From positions 1,054,001 to 1,118,000 of the forward strand of contig NC_016751.1 in the NCBI RefSeq assembly GCF_000255135.1: DNA of 64,000 nt. Reading direction: 5' to 3'. Origin of the DNA: Marinitoga piezophila KA3 (GTDB taxonomy: Bacteria; Thermotogota; Thermotogae; Petrotogales; Petrotogaceae). The stretch's first letter is position 1. Each line of letters starts with the position of its first letter. The notes under the pieces are model-generated. The model was given only the letters and a program-made list of their open reading frames with translations, was not told the DNA's origin and ran no database searches. Of this stretch, positions 16,579-27,647 are shown in pieces. The translations under genes were made by a program, and so were the position numbers.

Positions 16579-18489
16579 TTAAATTTCTCCTTCTTTCCAT
16601 AATTGTATAAATACCTTTACTATTTCTGGCGAAAATTGTTTTCCTGCATTTTCTTCAATTTCTTTTATAGCTATTTCAATATCAAGCGGATTTCTATAAG
16701 ACCTTCTTGAACGCATGGCATCCCATGCATCTGCAACAGATATTATCTGAGACATTATTGGTATTGCTTCACCCTTTAATCCATCAGGATATCCCTTACC
16801 ATCCCATCTTTCATGATGATGTCTAATTGCTATTGCAATTTCGCTAAGGCTTTCTGATTTTATTAAAGCATTATATCCATATTCTGGATGTTTCTTTATA
16901 TATTCATACTCTTCTTCTGTTAATCGGGATTTTTTATTTAATATTTCAATAGGTATTAAAAGTTTCCCAATATCATGCAGCAATCCTGCCCAATAAATCT
17001 TTTTTATAAACGGTTTCCCAAATCCCATTTTTTCTGCAATTTTTTTGGATAATTCTGCTACGTTTTTTGAATGATTTTTCGTATATTCATCATGCAATTC
17101 AAGGAAAGAAATAAGAGATTTAATAATATCTTCTCTAAATCTTTCTTCAATATCAGCTTCATTTTTTATCTTAAAGAATGTAGTTGCAAGAATTTTAAAT
17201 GATTCTATTAACTCATCGAGACTTTCTGTATTAATTTCATCTTTTTTGAAATAAAGGGTTATTATATATGAAAGATTGATATTTAAATTAATTGGTATAT
17301 CCAACGAATAAACTTCATTTTTGTTAATATTGTTTATCTGTAATCCTTTTTCAAATATTGTTTTTTCTTCATCATTTTCTATTTTTAATATTCTTCCATG
17401 GACTATTCCTGGAAAAACAAAATCGAGTATCTTAAAAAGTTCTTTGAGATAATTATCCTCCGATGTATATTCTTCTCTTCCAAGATCTGATATAGCTTTG
17501 ATAATTAATTTTAAAGAGTTTTGTAGCTTTTCGTTATGAAGATAAAGTTCTTCCAGCTCTTCATTTTGCGATGAGATCTCCTCATTTAATGATTGTAATT
17601 CTTCATTTTTTTTCTGTAATTCAAGATTTAACTTCCTCAGTAACATTGTACGTCTTTCTACCAGTTTTAAAAGAACTAAATGGTTTATTATTAAAAATAC
17701 TATAATCAACATTGAAAATAAAATAAATATTTTTAGCCATCTTGGAACAACCGGTTCATCTTGCACATATAGATATTTATTTATTACTTCATAATATTTA
17801 GAATCTGTATCTTCCTTTAATTTTTTTAATTCTGTATCAATGAGATTGGCTATATATTCTTTTTCCGGATAATCCTTTCTAAAAGCTATCATTACCTTTA
17901 CAGGGAAAAATATTATATCTGTTGGCGAAAGATTGTATTTTTCCGCATTTGTTAATCCAAAAGCTCTGTTAACCACTCCGGCATCTATCTGAGATTTTGA
18001 TAACGCCTTAAAAATATCCTCATATGTATTAAATTCAACATATGATACATCTATATCAAAATTTTTAAGCAACTCTTTTAATCCCTTTTCTTTATCTTCG
18101 TAAAAGATATCACCTTTTAAAACGCCTATTTTTTTATTTTTTAAATCAAACATATTATGTATATTAGAATTATGATTTGTATAAACTACAGCCCAATCCG
18201 AAATAAAGGATTCCTTATTAAAATAAAAATGCTTAGCCCGTTCTGCCGAATAGGCAATACAGGCTATAGCATCTATTTCACCATTATTCAATTTTTTTAA
18301 AAGATTTGAAAACGTATCCATTTCATAATTATGTTTAACATTATTTTGAGTAAGGATATAATCAATTAGCTCTGGAAATATCCCCGTTTCTTTATCTATT
18401 ATTTTTGGCGGATTATGATAAATCCCTATGGTTAATCCAAAAGATATTAGATTTATTAATAGGAATATATACAATAAAAGCCTCTTCAT
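16579..18489 (-). CDS. Membrane HD-GYP phosphodiesterase with fused periplasmic SBP_bac_3 sensor
   Basis: A 636-residue sensor protein. After a signal/membrane segment (about 2-18) comes a family 3 solute-binding domain (about 20-240), then a transmembrane helix (about 255-277), a long coiled coil (about 280-335), a poorly conserved linker domain and a C-terminal HD-GYP domain. The HD motif is LLHDIGK and the GYP motif GKGYPDGLKGE. HD-GYP proteins degrade cyclic-di-GMP, so binding of a small solute outside the cell would modulate second-messenger levels. It lies 29 bp after a chemoreceptor gene on the same strand. A second HD-GYP gene at 45236-47320 is paired with a separate binding protein. 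The ligand is unknown. Confidence 0.9.
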   Translation of the reverse strand: MKRLLLYIFLLINLISFGLTIGIYHNPPKIIDKETGIFPELIDYILTQNNVKHNYEMDTFSNLLKKLNNGEIDAIACIAYSAERAKHFYFNKESFISDWAVVYTNHNSNIHNMFDLKNKKIGVLKGDIFYEDKEKGLKELLKNFDIDVSYVEFNTYEDIFKALSKSQIDAGVVNRAFGLTNAEKYNLSPTDIIFFPVKVMIAFRKDYPEKEYIANLIDTELKKLKEDTDSKYYEVINKYLYVQDEPVVPRWLKIFILFSMLIIVFLIINHLVLLKLVERRTMLLRKLNLELQKKNEELQSLNEEISSQNEELEELYLHNEKLQNSLKLIIKAISDLGREEYTSEDNYLKELFKILDFVFPGIVHGRILKIENDEEKTIFEKGLQINNINKNEVYSLDIPINLNINLSYIITLYFKKDEINTESLDELIESFKILATTFFKIKNEADIEERFREDIIKSLISFLELHDEYTKNHSKNVAELSKKIAEKMGFGKPFIKKIYWAGLLHDIGKLLIPIEILNKKSRLTEEEYEYIKKHPEYGYNALIKSESLSEIAIAIRHHHERWDGKGYPDGLKGEAIPIMSQIISVADAWDAMRSRRSYRNPLDIEIAIKEIEENAGKQFSPEIVKVFIQLWKEGEI

Positions 18490-18518
18490 TCTTCACCATC
18501 CAATTCATTGTAATTTTA

Positions 18519-20171
<1,653 letters not shown>

Positions 20172-20210
20172 TCATCCCCTCCTTTGAGCATATATACATT
20201 TTATATTTAT

Positions 20211-20221
20211 ATTATATCATA
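20211..20221 (-). promoter_or_regulatory. Extended -10 promoter element of the chemoreceptor gene
   Basis: The minus strand reads TATGATATAAT, giving an extended -10 about 45 bp before the start codon. The expected -35 position falls in the T tract of the preceding gene's terminator. Confidence 0.5.
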
Positions 20222-20232
20222 CTTTTAGTTAT

Positions 20233-20262
20233 AAAAAGGACAGGATTAAAACCTGTCCTTTT
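20233..20262 (-). terminator. Rho-independent terminator after the guanylyltransferase gene
   Basis: On the minus strand AAAAGGACAGG pairs with CCTGTCCTTTT, followed by further T residues. The hairpin overlaps the last codons of the mannose-1-phosphate guanylyltransferase gene, with its stop codon in the loop. Confidence 0.8.
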
Positions 20263-21256
20263 CTTTAAGCTGTTTTACTATATCTCTAATTTTATTTATT
20301 TCAGTTTCTTTAGATATTAACAAACCATTTTCTGTATCAATTACTATTATATTTTCCAGACCTACAATACCTACATTTTTATTGGATTTTACAAATACAT
20401 TTTTGCTATTTACAAGATATACATTATCCTTATTATCTGAATATCCTTCCATTTCACGAACTGAAACCCAATTCCCCACATCTGACCATTCAAATTCTGC
20501 TTTTACTGTATATACATTTTTTGATTTTTCCATTAGAGCATAATCTATACTTATCTTTTCAAGTTTCGGATATTTTTCTTTTATCTCATCTATATTATAC
20601 GGATTTACATCCTTTAAGACTTCAAAGGTTTTGTGATGGTTCAACTCCATTTCTTTTATAAACACACTCTTCTTCCAGATAAACATTCCACTATTCCAGA
20701 AATAATTTCCTTTTTTGAGATATTCTACAGCTGTATTGAAATCAGGTTTTTCTTTAAAAGATGAAACCTTCATTACTTTATCTTCCAGCAATTCTCCTGA
20801 CTCTATATATCCGTATCCTGTTTCTGGTCTTGTTGGCATTATTCCAAGGGTTATTAGACCATTATATTCTTCAGCTGCTTTCACTGCTAAACCCACTGTT
20901 TTCCAGAACTTTTCTTTATCCGGAATATAATGATCTGCTGGAAGTATAAAAACAACTTCATTTTCATCTGCAACAAGTGTTCCTAAAAAACATGCTGGTG
21001 CTGTATTTTTAGCAATTGGTTCAAGTATAACATTTTTTTCTGGAATTTCAGGTAATTCTTTTATTGTCTGTTCTTTATACTTTTCACCTGTTACAACAAA
21101 TATATCTTCTGGGGATAATTTAAATTGTAATCTTTCAAATGTTTCTCTAATTAAGGATTTTTCAGAAAATATTTTTAAAAATTGCTTTGGTTTTTTAGAC
21201 GTACTTAATGGCCAGAATCTTTCTCCTGAACCACCTGCAAGAATTATTGCTTTCAC
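20246..21256 (-). CDS. manC: Mannose-1-phosphate guanylyltransferase
   Basis: A 336-residue nucleotidyltransferase making GDP-mannose from GTP and mannose-1-phosphate for glycan synthesis or mannosylglycerate-type solutes. The N-terminal signature AIILAGGSGERFWPLS with the FLKIFSEKSLIRET region is typical. Further motifs are FILPADHYIP, FKEKPD and WSDVGNW. At this length it is the short, single-function form lacking the phosphomannose isomerase domain of bifunctional enzymes. Its ATG overlaps the stop of the upstream beta-helix protein gene by four bases, so the two are co-translated. Confidence 0.92.
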   Translation of the reverse strand: MKAIILAGGSGERFWPLSTSKKPKQFLKIFSEKSLIRETFERLQFKLSPEDIFVVTGEKYKEQTIKELPEIPEKNVILEPIAKNTAPACFLGTLVADENEVVFILPADHYIPDKEKFWKTVGLAVKAAEEYNGLITLGIMPTRPETGYGYIESGELLEDKVMKVSSFKEKPDFNTAVEYLKKGNYFWNSGMFIWKKSVFIKEMELNHHKTFEVLKDVNPYNIDEIKEKYPKLEKISIDYALMEKSKNVYTVKAEFEWSDVGNWVSVREMEGYSDNKDNVYLVNSKNVFVKSNKNVGIVGLENIIVIDTENGLLISKETEINKIRDIVKQLKEKDRF

Positions 21257-23931
21257 TGATTTGCCTCCTTCTCCATTATTACTTTTCCCCTCTGGAATAT
21301 TTTTCCTCTTTCATCTATCCAACTTTTTTCTTTATTCCCATCAAATACATTTTTTATTTCTGTATTTTTTAAATATATATTATTTATCCCTTCAATATAT
21401 ATATCATATTCATTTTGCAAAAATGTTGAATTTAATATGAAGAATTTTTCTTCTAATGTATTGTCAAATACAAAAACTGCTCTTTTTGAATTTCTAAATT
21501 CTGAATTTTCAATATTTAAAGGCGTTTTATATATGTCCAATGAAACTATATTGTTTATAAAATCTGTATTTATCACAGAGATTTTCATATCTTTATATGA
21601 TTTTATTGATTTAAAATTATCCTTAAACATAGATTGTATAATACTTATATTTGAATTAAATGATTTTATTGCATATTTGCTATTAATAAAATCTGTAAAC
21701 TTAATCAATAATTGAGAATCATGAATTTCTATATCTGCTTTTTTGGAATCAGCAATAGATAAGTTATAAAGATATACATTTGAATTGTATATATTAAAAC
21801 CAACTTCATTATCAAAAAGCAGCGAATTTTTAAATTCTATTTTTGTGTTAATTATATCAAGACCCTTTTTATTTTCTGAAATTAATATATTATATAATAA
21901 CCCTGTTGAAAGACCTTTTGAATATATTCCTGTAATACAATTTTTTATTGAAATATTATATAATTCAAATTTATCTGTTGTTGGAAAAATACCAATATTT
22001 GCATTATATATATCTACATTTTTTAATTCTGAGCTTTTCAGTATCACTCCTTCAAATTTACTGGATAATGCGTTAAATATCACCTTACTTTTTATGGTTT
22101 TGAAATTAAGATTTTTTATAGTGACTTTTTTATCTGGAAATAAATATATTTTTACAATGCCATCTATTATTGTATTATTTAATTCAATATCATTTCTAAA
22201 TATATATGGAGATTGACTTTCTAAAAGTGTTTGTGGAACGGTTGTATATATTTTTTTGTGATACATAAACTTATCTTTTAATTTTATAGAAATTTCTTTT
22301 GTTTTGATGTTTTTAAATTCCCTCCATATAATCATTGTCGCAGAATTAGTTAATTCTTGAGGTGATATATTTACAATATATTTATATCCTTCAAATTTTC
22401 CGGTATATATATTGTTTTGAGTAATTATTTTATAATTATTATCTTTTGAATAATTTTTAAGAGTTATTTCAAATTGTCCTATTCCAATATTTTTTATTGA
22501 TTTTATTATAGGCGTTGATGGTGGAATTGTTTTTGAATATATTGTTTTTTGATGTTGTTTATCTATATATACAACAAAATGATATTCTTTTTCAGGAGAA
22601 AAATTAGAAAAGGTTATATTGCTTATTTTATTTAAATTAAAAAGAGAGATTATATTATTCTCATTATCCTTTATCACTAATTTTGGATTTTCTGATATTC
22701 CAATTTTTTCAACCTTTATCTGGATAAAATTATTTTCATCTATAACCTTATATTCCGGGTACAAATCCAGATTAATACTTAATGGTTTTGATTTATTATT
22801 AAATTTATCTATAGCTATTAGTGTTGCAACTGTTGATTCTGTTTCAAATTCAAAATTATTTGTGTTAAATGTATATGTACTTTCATCTGTAAACAACATA
22901 TAATGAGCATCTTCATTAGTTACAAGATTAAGTTCATATATATTATTTGCATACTTTATCTTATAATCTGAAATTTTCGGAGGTACAGTATCGACATAAA
23001 CCTCTACCATCCAGAATACATTTTCTAAAAGCTCTATTTTTAGTTTATTTTTCCCTTCCTTCAATAAATCTGGCGAAAATTCCTTGCCATTTATATATAT
23101 TTTCTTATACGGAAAATCAAAAGATAATTTTTTTGTATTTATATAATTATTTATTTCTGGTAATTCGGGCTTTACTATATTATATTGCTCACCTTTATAT
23201 CCACCAGAAAATACAGGAATTATTGTATATTTTATACTTTTAGATGTAGTAATATCTTTAAATGTTGTATTTTCAATAGTTTCAAAAAAATCTCCATTTT
23301 TGTATATTTCAAATTTAATAGGTTTTAATTCATTATATTCAAGATTAAATGAAACTATTGTAAAATTATCGATATTTATTTCATGAGAAATTATCTTTGA
23401 AATTGGCGCAGAAATCTTAAAATTTTTGGAATATGCTGAATTCCCTGAAAAAATCGCCTCAGCATTCAATATTCCACTTGCATATGGTGAAATATATAAT
23501 GAAAAATTTGATAATGTAGTTGTATATTCCTTATTATCAAATGAAATCTTCCAGAAATCCGGTTGATAATATTTATATGAAAATTCCAGGGATAATCTGT
23601 CAACATCGCTTCGATATAATTCTATATGAAAATCCGATTTCGGTAATACAATATTTTTTTCAATACGCTTGAAGTTAAAATAAGGAATTTCTATATAAAA
23701 ATTTTTAATAATCTTTCCCTTAAAATATATCTCCCCATTATACTTTCCTGGCAATAAATTCATCTCCATCTTCTTTGACGAAGTTAAATATTTATCATTA
23801 ACTTTTACCTTTAAATCTTCCACATTAATAAATCCAGGAAATTCAAGGGATATAATAACTTTTGAAGGCTTAAATAAAAGCCCTATTATTAAAATTAATA
23901 CCAAAAAAACTATAATGATAGTTTTTTTCAT
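21253..23931 (-). CDS. Large membrane-anchored envelope protein with C-terminal beta-helix repeats
   Basis: An 892-residue protein I cannot assign to a named family. It begins with a single strong hydrophobic segment (about 4-22, no lipobox) that could be an uncleaved anchor or signal. The middle (about 25-560) looks like strands of Ig/fibronectin-like modules rich in Asn, Lys, Ile and Tyr. From about 590 to 870 there are repeated short strands with the Asn/Ile/Phe periodicity of parallel right-handed beta-helices (PbH1-type), as in pectate-lyase-like folds. The ribosome-binding site overlaps the preceding gene's terminator. It overlaps manC downstream, which suggests a link to surface glycan or outer-sheath structure; this is inference. 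Confidence 0.65.
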   Translation of the reverse strand: MKKTIIIVFLVLILIIGLLFKPSKVIISLEFPGFINVEDLKVKVNDKYLTSSKKMEMNLLPGKYNGEIYFKGKIIKNFYIEIPYFNFKRIEKNIVLPKSDFHIELYRSDVDRLSLEFSYKYYQPDFWKISFDNKEYTTTLSNFSLYISPYASGILNAEAIFSGNSAYSKNFKISAPISKIISHEINIDNFTIVSFNLEYNELKPIKFEIYKNGDFFETIENTTFKDITTSKSIKYTIIPVFSGGYKGEQYNIVKPELPEINNYINTKKLSFDFPYKKIYINGKEFSPDLLKEGKNKLKIELLENVFWMVEVYVDTVPPKISDYKIKYANNIYELNLVTNEDAHYMLFTDESTYTFNTNNFEFETESTVATLIAIDKFNNKSKPLSINLDLYPEYKVIDENNFIQIKVEKIGISENPKLVIKDNENNIISLFNLNKISNITFSNFSPEKEYHFVVYIDKQHQKTIYSKTIPPSTPIIKSIKNIGIGQFEITLKNYSKDNNYKIITQNNIYTGKFEGYKYIVNISPQELTNSATMIIWREFKNIKTKEISIKLKDKFMYHKKIYTTVPQTLLESQSPYIFRNDIELNNTIIDGIVKIYLFPDKKVTIKNLNFKTIKSKVIFNALSSKFEGVILKSSELKNVDIYNANIGIFPTTDKFELYNISIKNCITGIYSKGLSTGLLYNILISENKKGLDIINTKIEFKNSLLFDNEVGFNIYNSNVYLYNLSIADSKKADIEIHDSQLLIKFTDFINSKYAIKSFNSNISIIQSMFKDNFKSIKSYKDMKISVINTDFINNIVSLDIYKTPLNIENSEFRNSKRAVFVFDNTLEEKFFILNSTFLQNEYDIYIEGINNIYLKNTEIKNVFDGNKEKSWIDERGKIFQRGKVIMEKEANQ

Positions 23932-23944
23932 ATTTTACCTCCAG

Positions 23945-23968
23945 GAAAAAAAGGAGCCGAAGCTCCTT
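23945..23968 (-). terminator. Rho-independent terminator with UUCG loop
   Basis: The minus strand reads AAGGAGC-TTCG-GCTCCTT followed by eight T residues, a classical stable tetraloop terminator. It ends the 705-residue protein gene and immediately precedes the next start codon on the same strand. Confidence 0.88.
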
Positions 23969-23985
23969 TAATTTAAATTTAAAAG

Positions 23986-26103
23986 TTATATTTCTTCGGC
24001 AATTATATATACAATTTCAAGTTGTTTTTCACCTTTTTTATCCTTCTTTACAGAAACCTGGAACCATAACAATAAGTCTCTTAAATATTCTTTTGAATCA
24101 TTTAAGAATAAGTCTTTACCCTTGCCATTTATCTTTCCGCTTTTAATTGTTCCGTCTTTATATTTAACATATACAATTGCATCATCTGCATATTTAAATG
24201 GTTCTACAAATTTCTGGGTAAATAATCTATGTGTTGCCGGTTCAAACGAAACTAACTTTCCACCATAAAATGTCCAGAAGAAAATATTCATATCTTCAGG
24301 TCTTTGGATAAATTTTTCTTCTACAATGTCAAGAGTTATTCTTGCATCTGGAACAAAATAGGCTTTATCGGAAATTTTCATATCATTTAATTTATCTTTC
24401 ACTTCATTCCAATAATCCAGAAAATCTGTATTTTCTGTATAATCAACCTTTTCATAACCATATTGATAGTATTCAAGAAAGTCTTTAAGTGATTTAAATG
24501 TTGCATAATCGCGTTTAACGTTTAATCTATCTTTAGTAAAGTAATATGCTATATTTCCATTTATATAATCATTTTTAATTACTTTATTTCTATAAATATA
24601 ATCAACTTCTGTATTAAACATTACACCTATTCCAGCTGGAACCTTTGAAGCATTAACCTCTTTGAACAATACTTTATATTTTTCAGGAATACCTTCAAAC
24701 CCATATTCTGCCAATTTTTTCATCATTTCTATTGTATCAACATTTACTGTATACCATTTAATTTTGAAGGAATCTGGATTGGCAATTTTAAATTTATTTG
24801 TCAATTTTAAAGTCACAGGAAGCTTTTCATTTTTTCTGGTTGGTTTAAAAACATGAGAGATATTTTTAATCCATATTTCATTTCCATTTTTTTCAATTGT
24901 ACCAAAACTTGAAAACTCAAATTTTTTACTATTATTATCAACAGTAGCAAGAGACTTATATCTTAGCGCAAAGTCTTTTCCATCAAATATTTCTTTCTTA
25001 TCCCATTTTAGCCTTTTGCTTACATATGTATTTTCTGCAATATTTTCAACATAGAATTTTTTATGCAAATAAATCTTTGAATTATCCAATGTAATTATTT
25101 CATTGCCATTATCTATATTAAACTTTATTATATCATTTGAAAGATTATATGGCTCAAGTATTTTAATTTTTCCGCTATTTGGTTTTAATGGTTCAAATAA
25201 TGCATATTCCCCTTCTAATGATTTTTTAGGAAGATAAGAAATCATGTTATTATACGTTCTTACAGGTATTTTTGCATTATCCGGTATTTTAACTGGAGCC
25301 TGTGTAAATAAATATGAAACCATTGTATAAAAATATGCTCTTGAAACAAGGGTATATGCATCTATCTTAGTTGTTTGATCAAAATATTTTATTAAAGGAA
25401 CTATTTTTCCTTTATCATTTGTTAAGAAGTATTTTTCAAAAACTGTTAAATATCCTGCTTCAGCCGGTGATTGTATTCCTGTATATACACTTAATCTTCT
25501 ATTTAACTCTTCTGCGTATGTCACGAGATTTTTAGATGAAGTCATGGGAATATACGGACCAAAGCTCCAATTATTTTCAAGGGCTTTTAACGTAAATATC
25601 TTAACAAAATATTTTATCATATCCAACTTTGTTATAGTATTTAATGGGTTTATAGAATCAAATAATGGTACTCCAAGCTTTTTTATAAAATAATTATTCA
25701 TATATTCCATATATCCAAAATCTCTTGAAAAATCGTATCCATCATTAACATATAATTTCTCCAATTTTGATTTTACATCTTCAAAGGTTGGAGAGGATAA
25801 TGGAAAATCCTTTAAAATTTCATCTTCAACGCCAAAAATTCTTGCTGCTACCACTGCAACTTCAACTTCTCTAACGGCATCTTCAGGATAAAAATTATAT
25901 GAAAATCTTGAATCAAGCATTTTAAAATTAGTTTCAGAATCTATATTTTCGTATATAACCGTTTTTAAAGCATCTCTTACAAAATTTTGATAATCTTTTA
26001 TTGAATCATCAATATTAAAAAACAAAAGTGGTTGTTTTGGTGAATTCACAGCTAAAACCAACACACTTAACATAAGCAATGCTAAAACAAAAATCTTCTT
26101 CAT
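23986..26103 (-). CDS. Secreted protein of unknown function, possible S-layer-homology-like N-terminus
   Basis: A 705-residue protein with a clear signal peptide (MKKIFVLALLMLSVLVLAVNS). I do not recognise a family. The region about 55-190 contains stretches resembling degraded S-layer-homology repeats (e.g. NPLNTITKLDMIKYFVKIF), and the rest alternates charged strands without obvious repeats. It is expressed from its own good promoter (TTGTTC-17-TATAAT) and closed by a strong terminator, which argues for an abundant single-gene transcript such as a structural envelope protein of the thermotogal sheath. The S-layer similarity is weak and by eye only. Confidence 0.6.
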   Translation of the reverse strand: MKKIFVLALLMLSVLVLAVNSPKQPLLFFNIDDSIKDYQNFVRDALKTVIYENIDSETNFKMLDSRFSYNFYPEDAVREVEVAVVAARIFGVEDEILKDFPLSSPTFEDVKSKLEKLYVNDGYDFSRDFGYMEYMNNYFIKKLGVPLFDSINPLNTITKLDMIKYFVKIFTLKALENNWSFGPYIPMTSSKNLVTYAEELNRRLSVYTGIQSPAEAGYLTVFEKYFLTNDKGKIVPLIKYFDQTTKIDAYTLVSRAYFYTMVSYLFTQAPVKIPDNAKIPVRTYNNMISYLPKKSLEGEYALFEPLKPNSGKIKILEPYNLSNDIIKFNIDNGNEIITLDNSKIYLHKKFYVENIAENTYVSKRLKWDKKEIFDGKDFALRYKSLATVDNNSKKFEFSSFGTIEKNGNEIWIKNISHVFKPTRKNEKLPVTLKLTNKFKIANPDSFKIKWYTVNVDTIEMMKKLAEYGFEGIPEKYKVLFKEVNASKVPAGIGVMFNTEVDYIYRNKVIKNDYINGNIAYYFTKDRLNVKRDYATFKSLKDFLEYYQYGYEKVDYTENTDFLDYWNEVKDKLNDMKISDKAYFVPDARITLDIVEEKFIQRPEDMNIFFWTFYGGKLVSFEPATHRLFTQKFVEPFKYADDAIVYVKYKDGTIKSGKINGKGKDLFLNDSKEYLRDLLLWFQVSVKKDKKGEKQLEIVYIIAEEI

Positions 26104-26150
26104 ACAGGTCCCTCCTTGAATATTTTTATGTCAGAAATAATATCGTCTAA

Positions 26151-26179
26151 ATTATATCATAATATTACAATTCGAACAA
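26151..26179 (-). promoter_or_regulatory. Promoter of the secreted 705-residue protein gene
   Basis: On the minus strand TTGTTC (26179-26174), a 17-bp spacer and TATAAT (26156-26151), with an extended TGA before the -10, make a strong consensus promoter. Confidence 0.7.
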
Positions 26180-26273
26180 ATTTTTTTCAAATTTTATATA
26201 AAATACGAATAATTTATCACTTGATATATTAATTTAAAGTTAAATGAAGGTGTCTTTTTTTACAAAAAAGCGA

Positions 26274-26302
26274 TTGTTATATGTTTTTTTTTATGATATA
26301 AT
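26274..26302 (+). promoter_or_regulatory. Promoter of the HAD-IB phosphatase gene
   Basis: TTGTTA (26274-26279), a 17-bp spacer and TATAAT (26297-26302) with the extended word TATGATATAAT. It lies 33 bp before the start codon. Confidence 0.7.
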
Positions 26303-26334
26303 ACTACTATAATATTTTCATTCAGGAGGCGTAT

Positions 26335-26991
26335 ATGAAGAAGTATGTAGCTTTTTTTGATCTCGATAAAACCATTCTTGATACTTACAGTCCAAAACTA
26401 TATTATAAATATGAAATAAAGCATGGAAAATTCCCATTATGGAAATACTATAAAATGGGAATTTATACTATATTCTATAAAATGGGAATTGAAATAAAAG
26501 ATATGGAAACAATGGTTAAGGAAATGGCTATGAAATATAAAGGACAAAATGCCGAAGAAGCTTTTAGTTTCGCAAGACAATGGTTTGAAGAAGATGGCAA
26601 ATATCACATAAGAGAAAGCATAAAAGAAGAAATAGAATTTCATAGATCAAATGGCGCTTATCTTTCTTTAATTTCTGCTTCACCAGACTCTCTTGTGGCA
26701 CCTTTTGCAGAATATTTGAAATTTGACGATATGATCTGTACAAAAACTATTGTTGAAAATGGTATTATTACCGGAGAAATAGGAACATATATGTATGAAA
26801 AAAATAAGGTTATAGAAGCTAAAAAATTATGCGAAAAAAACGGCTTTGATATTAAAGATGCATATTTCTACAGTGATTCCATTTCCGATTTACCGCTTTT
26901 GGAAACAGTGGGAAATCCTATATGTGTTAATCCTGATCTTAGATTAAAATGGATTGCTAAAAAACGAGGTTGGAGAATTATATATAAATAA
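26335..26991 (+). CDS. HAD-IB family phosphatase (SerB-like)
   Basis: A 218-residue phosphatase of the HAD subfamily IB, related to phosphoserine phosphatase. Motif I is FFDLDKT (Asp nucleophile and the Asp+2), followed by a C1 cap, the SASPDS motif II and SDSISDLPLL near the end as motif IV. The K after DLD marks the IB/TIGR01490-like clade, several members of which act on small phosphates or lyso-phospholipids. AGGAGG precedes the ATG. It stands alone between its own promoter and a strong terminator. The substrate cannot be decided. Confidence 0.85.
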   Translation: MKKYVAFFDLDKTILDTYSPKLYYKYEIKHGKFPLWKYYKMGIYTIFYKMGIEIKDMETMVKEMAMKYKGQNAEEAFSFARQWFEEDGKYHIRESIKEEIEFHRSNGAYLSLISASPDSLVAPFAEYLKFDDMICTKTIVENGIITGEIGTYMYEKNKVIEAKKLCEKNGFDIKDAYFYSDSISDLPLLETVGNPICVNPDLRLKWIAKKRGWRIIYK

Positions 26992-27026
26992 AAAAAAATC
27001 GGGCATTTTTATTGCCCGATTTTTTT
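26991..27026. terminator. Bidirectional rho-independent terminator
   Basis: AAAAAATCGGGCA (26993-27005) pairs with TGCCCGATTTTTT (27013-27025), with A and T runs on both sides. It separates two convergent genes and overlaps the stop codon of the minus-strand one. Confidence 0.88.
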
Positions 27027-27522
27027 ACCAGATATTCAATCTAAATCCCTGAATATCTTCGTCTGTACTTTCAAATTCCTCATCTTCTATTCTTTTATAT
27101 TCCCAGTCAAATAAGGTAAAGTAAATTTTCCCTTCTTTACATTCTGTAAATACAGAAGGTAAAGTATCTTCTTCATCTTCTTCACTCATTGCCTCAACGA
27201 TGAATGAATATGCGTTTGCATCTGTAATTTCTGCTATATCTTTCAATAATTTCACAGCATTATCAAATTCCAGATCACTTTCAAATGAAAACGGAAATGG
27301 GATTGGAACATCCATTGCATTAATATCATAATCTTCAAGCATTTCCTTTAAATCTTCTGCATAATCATAATCATATTCTCCAACCTTCTCAATAACCTTT
27401 TTAGTTGTTTCTTCATTTAATGATGTCCATAACATCACTGTAGGATGAATATGATCTCCATGAAATATTCCATCTTTTGCACCTTCTATTGCTGCTTCAT
27501 GATAATTTTTACATTCTGCCAT
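27025..27522 (-). CDS. Uncharacterised acidic protein
   Basis: A 165-residue, strongly acidic (Asp/Glu-rich) cytoplasmic protein without signal peptide or membrane segments. I do not recognise a family. Noticeable features are an N-terminal HGDHIHPTVMLWTS segment with several histidines and a Trp- and Asp-rich C-terminus. The rc sequence GAGGTGTTATTATG gives a good ribosome-binding site before the ATG, and TATAAT at 27565-27560 (minus) is a likely -10. Real gene on the strength of start signals, length and terminator; function unknown. Confidence 0.7.
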   Translation of the reverse strand: MAECKNYHEAAIEGAKDGIFHGDHIHPTVMLWTSLNEETTKKVIEKVGEYDYDYAEDLKEMLEDYDINAMDVPIPFPFSFESDLEFDNAVKLLKDIAEITDANAYSFIVEAMSEEDEEDTLPSVFTECKEGKIYFTLFDWEYKRIEDEEFESTDEDIQGFRLNIW

Positions 27523-27605
27523 AATAACACCTCATATCTCCTGAATTTTCTACGTTTTGATTATAACACTCTTTTTTTAATTTTTTATAAAATTAATAAT
27601 AGGTT

Positions 27606-27616
27606 TATGATATAAT
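27606..27616 (+). promoter_or_regulatory. Extended -10 promoter element of the YigZ-family gene
   Basis: TATGATATAAT, followed by a short leader of about 25 nt to the ribosome-binding site GAGGTG (27636-27641). No clear -35. Confidence 0.5.
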
Positions 27617-27647
27617 AAAATCGAATTTTTATAGCGAGGTGATTGAA

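Noticed and set aside
22619-23243. Plus-strand open frames opposite the beta-helix protein gene
   Set aside because: Hydrophobic shadow frames of an Asn/Ile-rich gene; no start signals.
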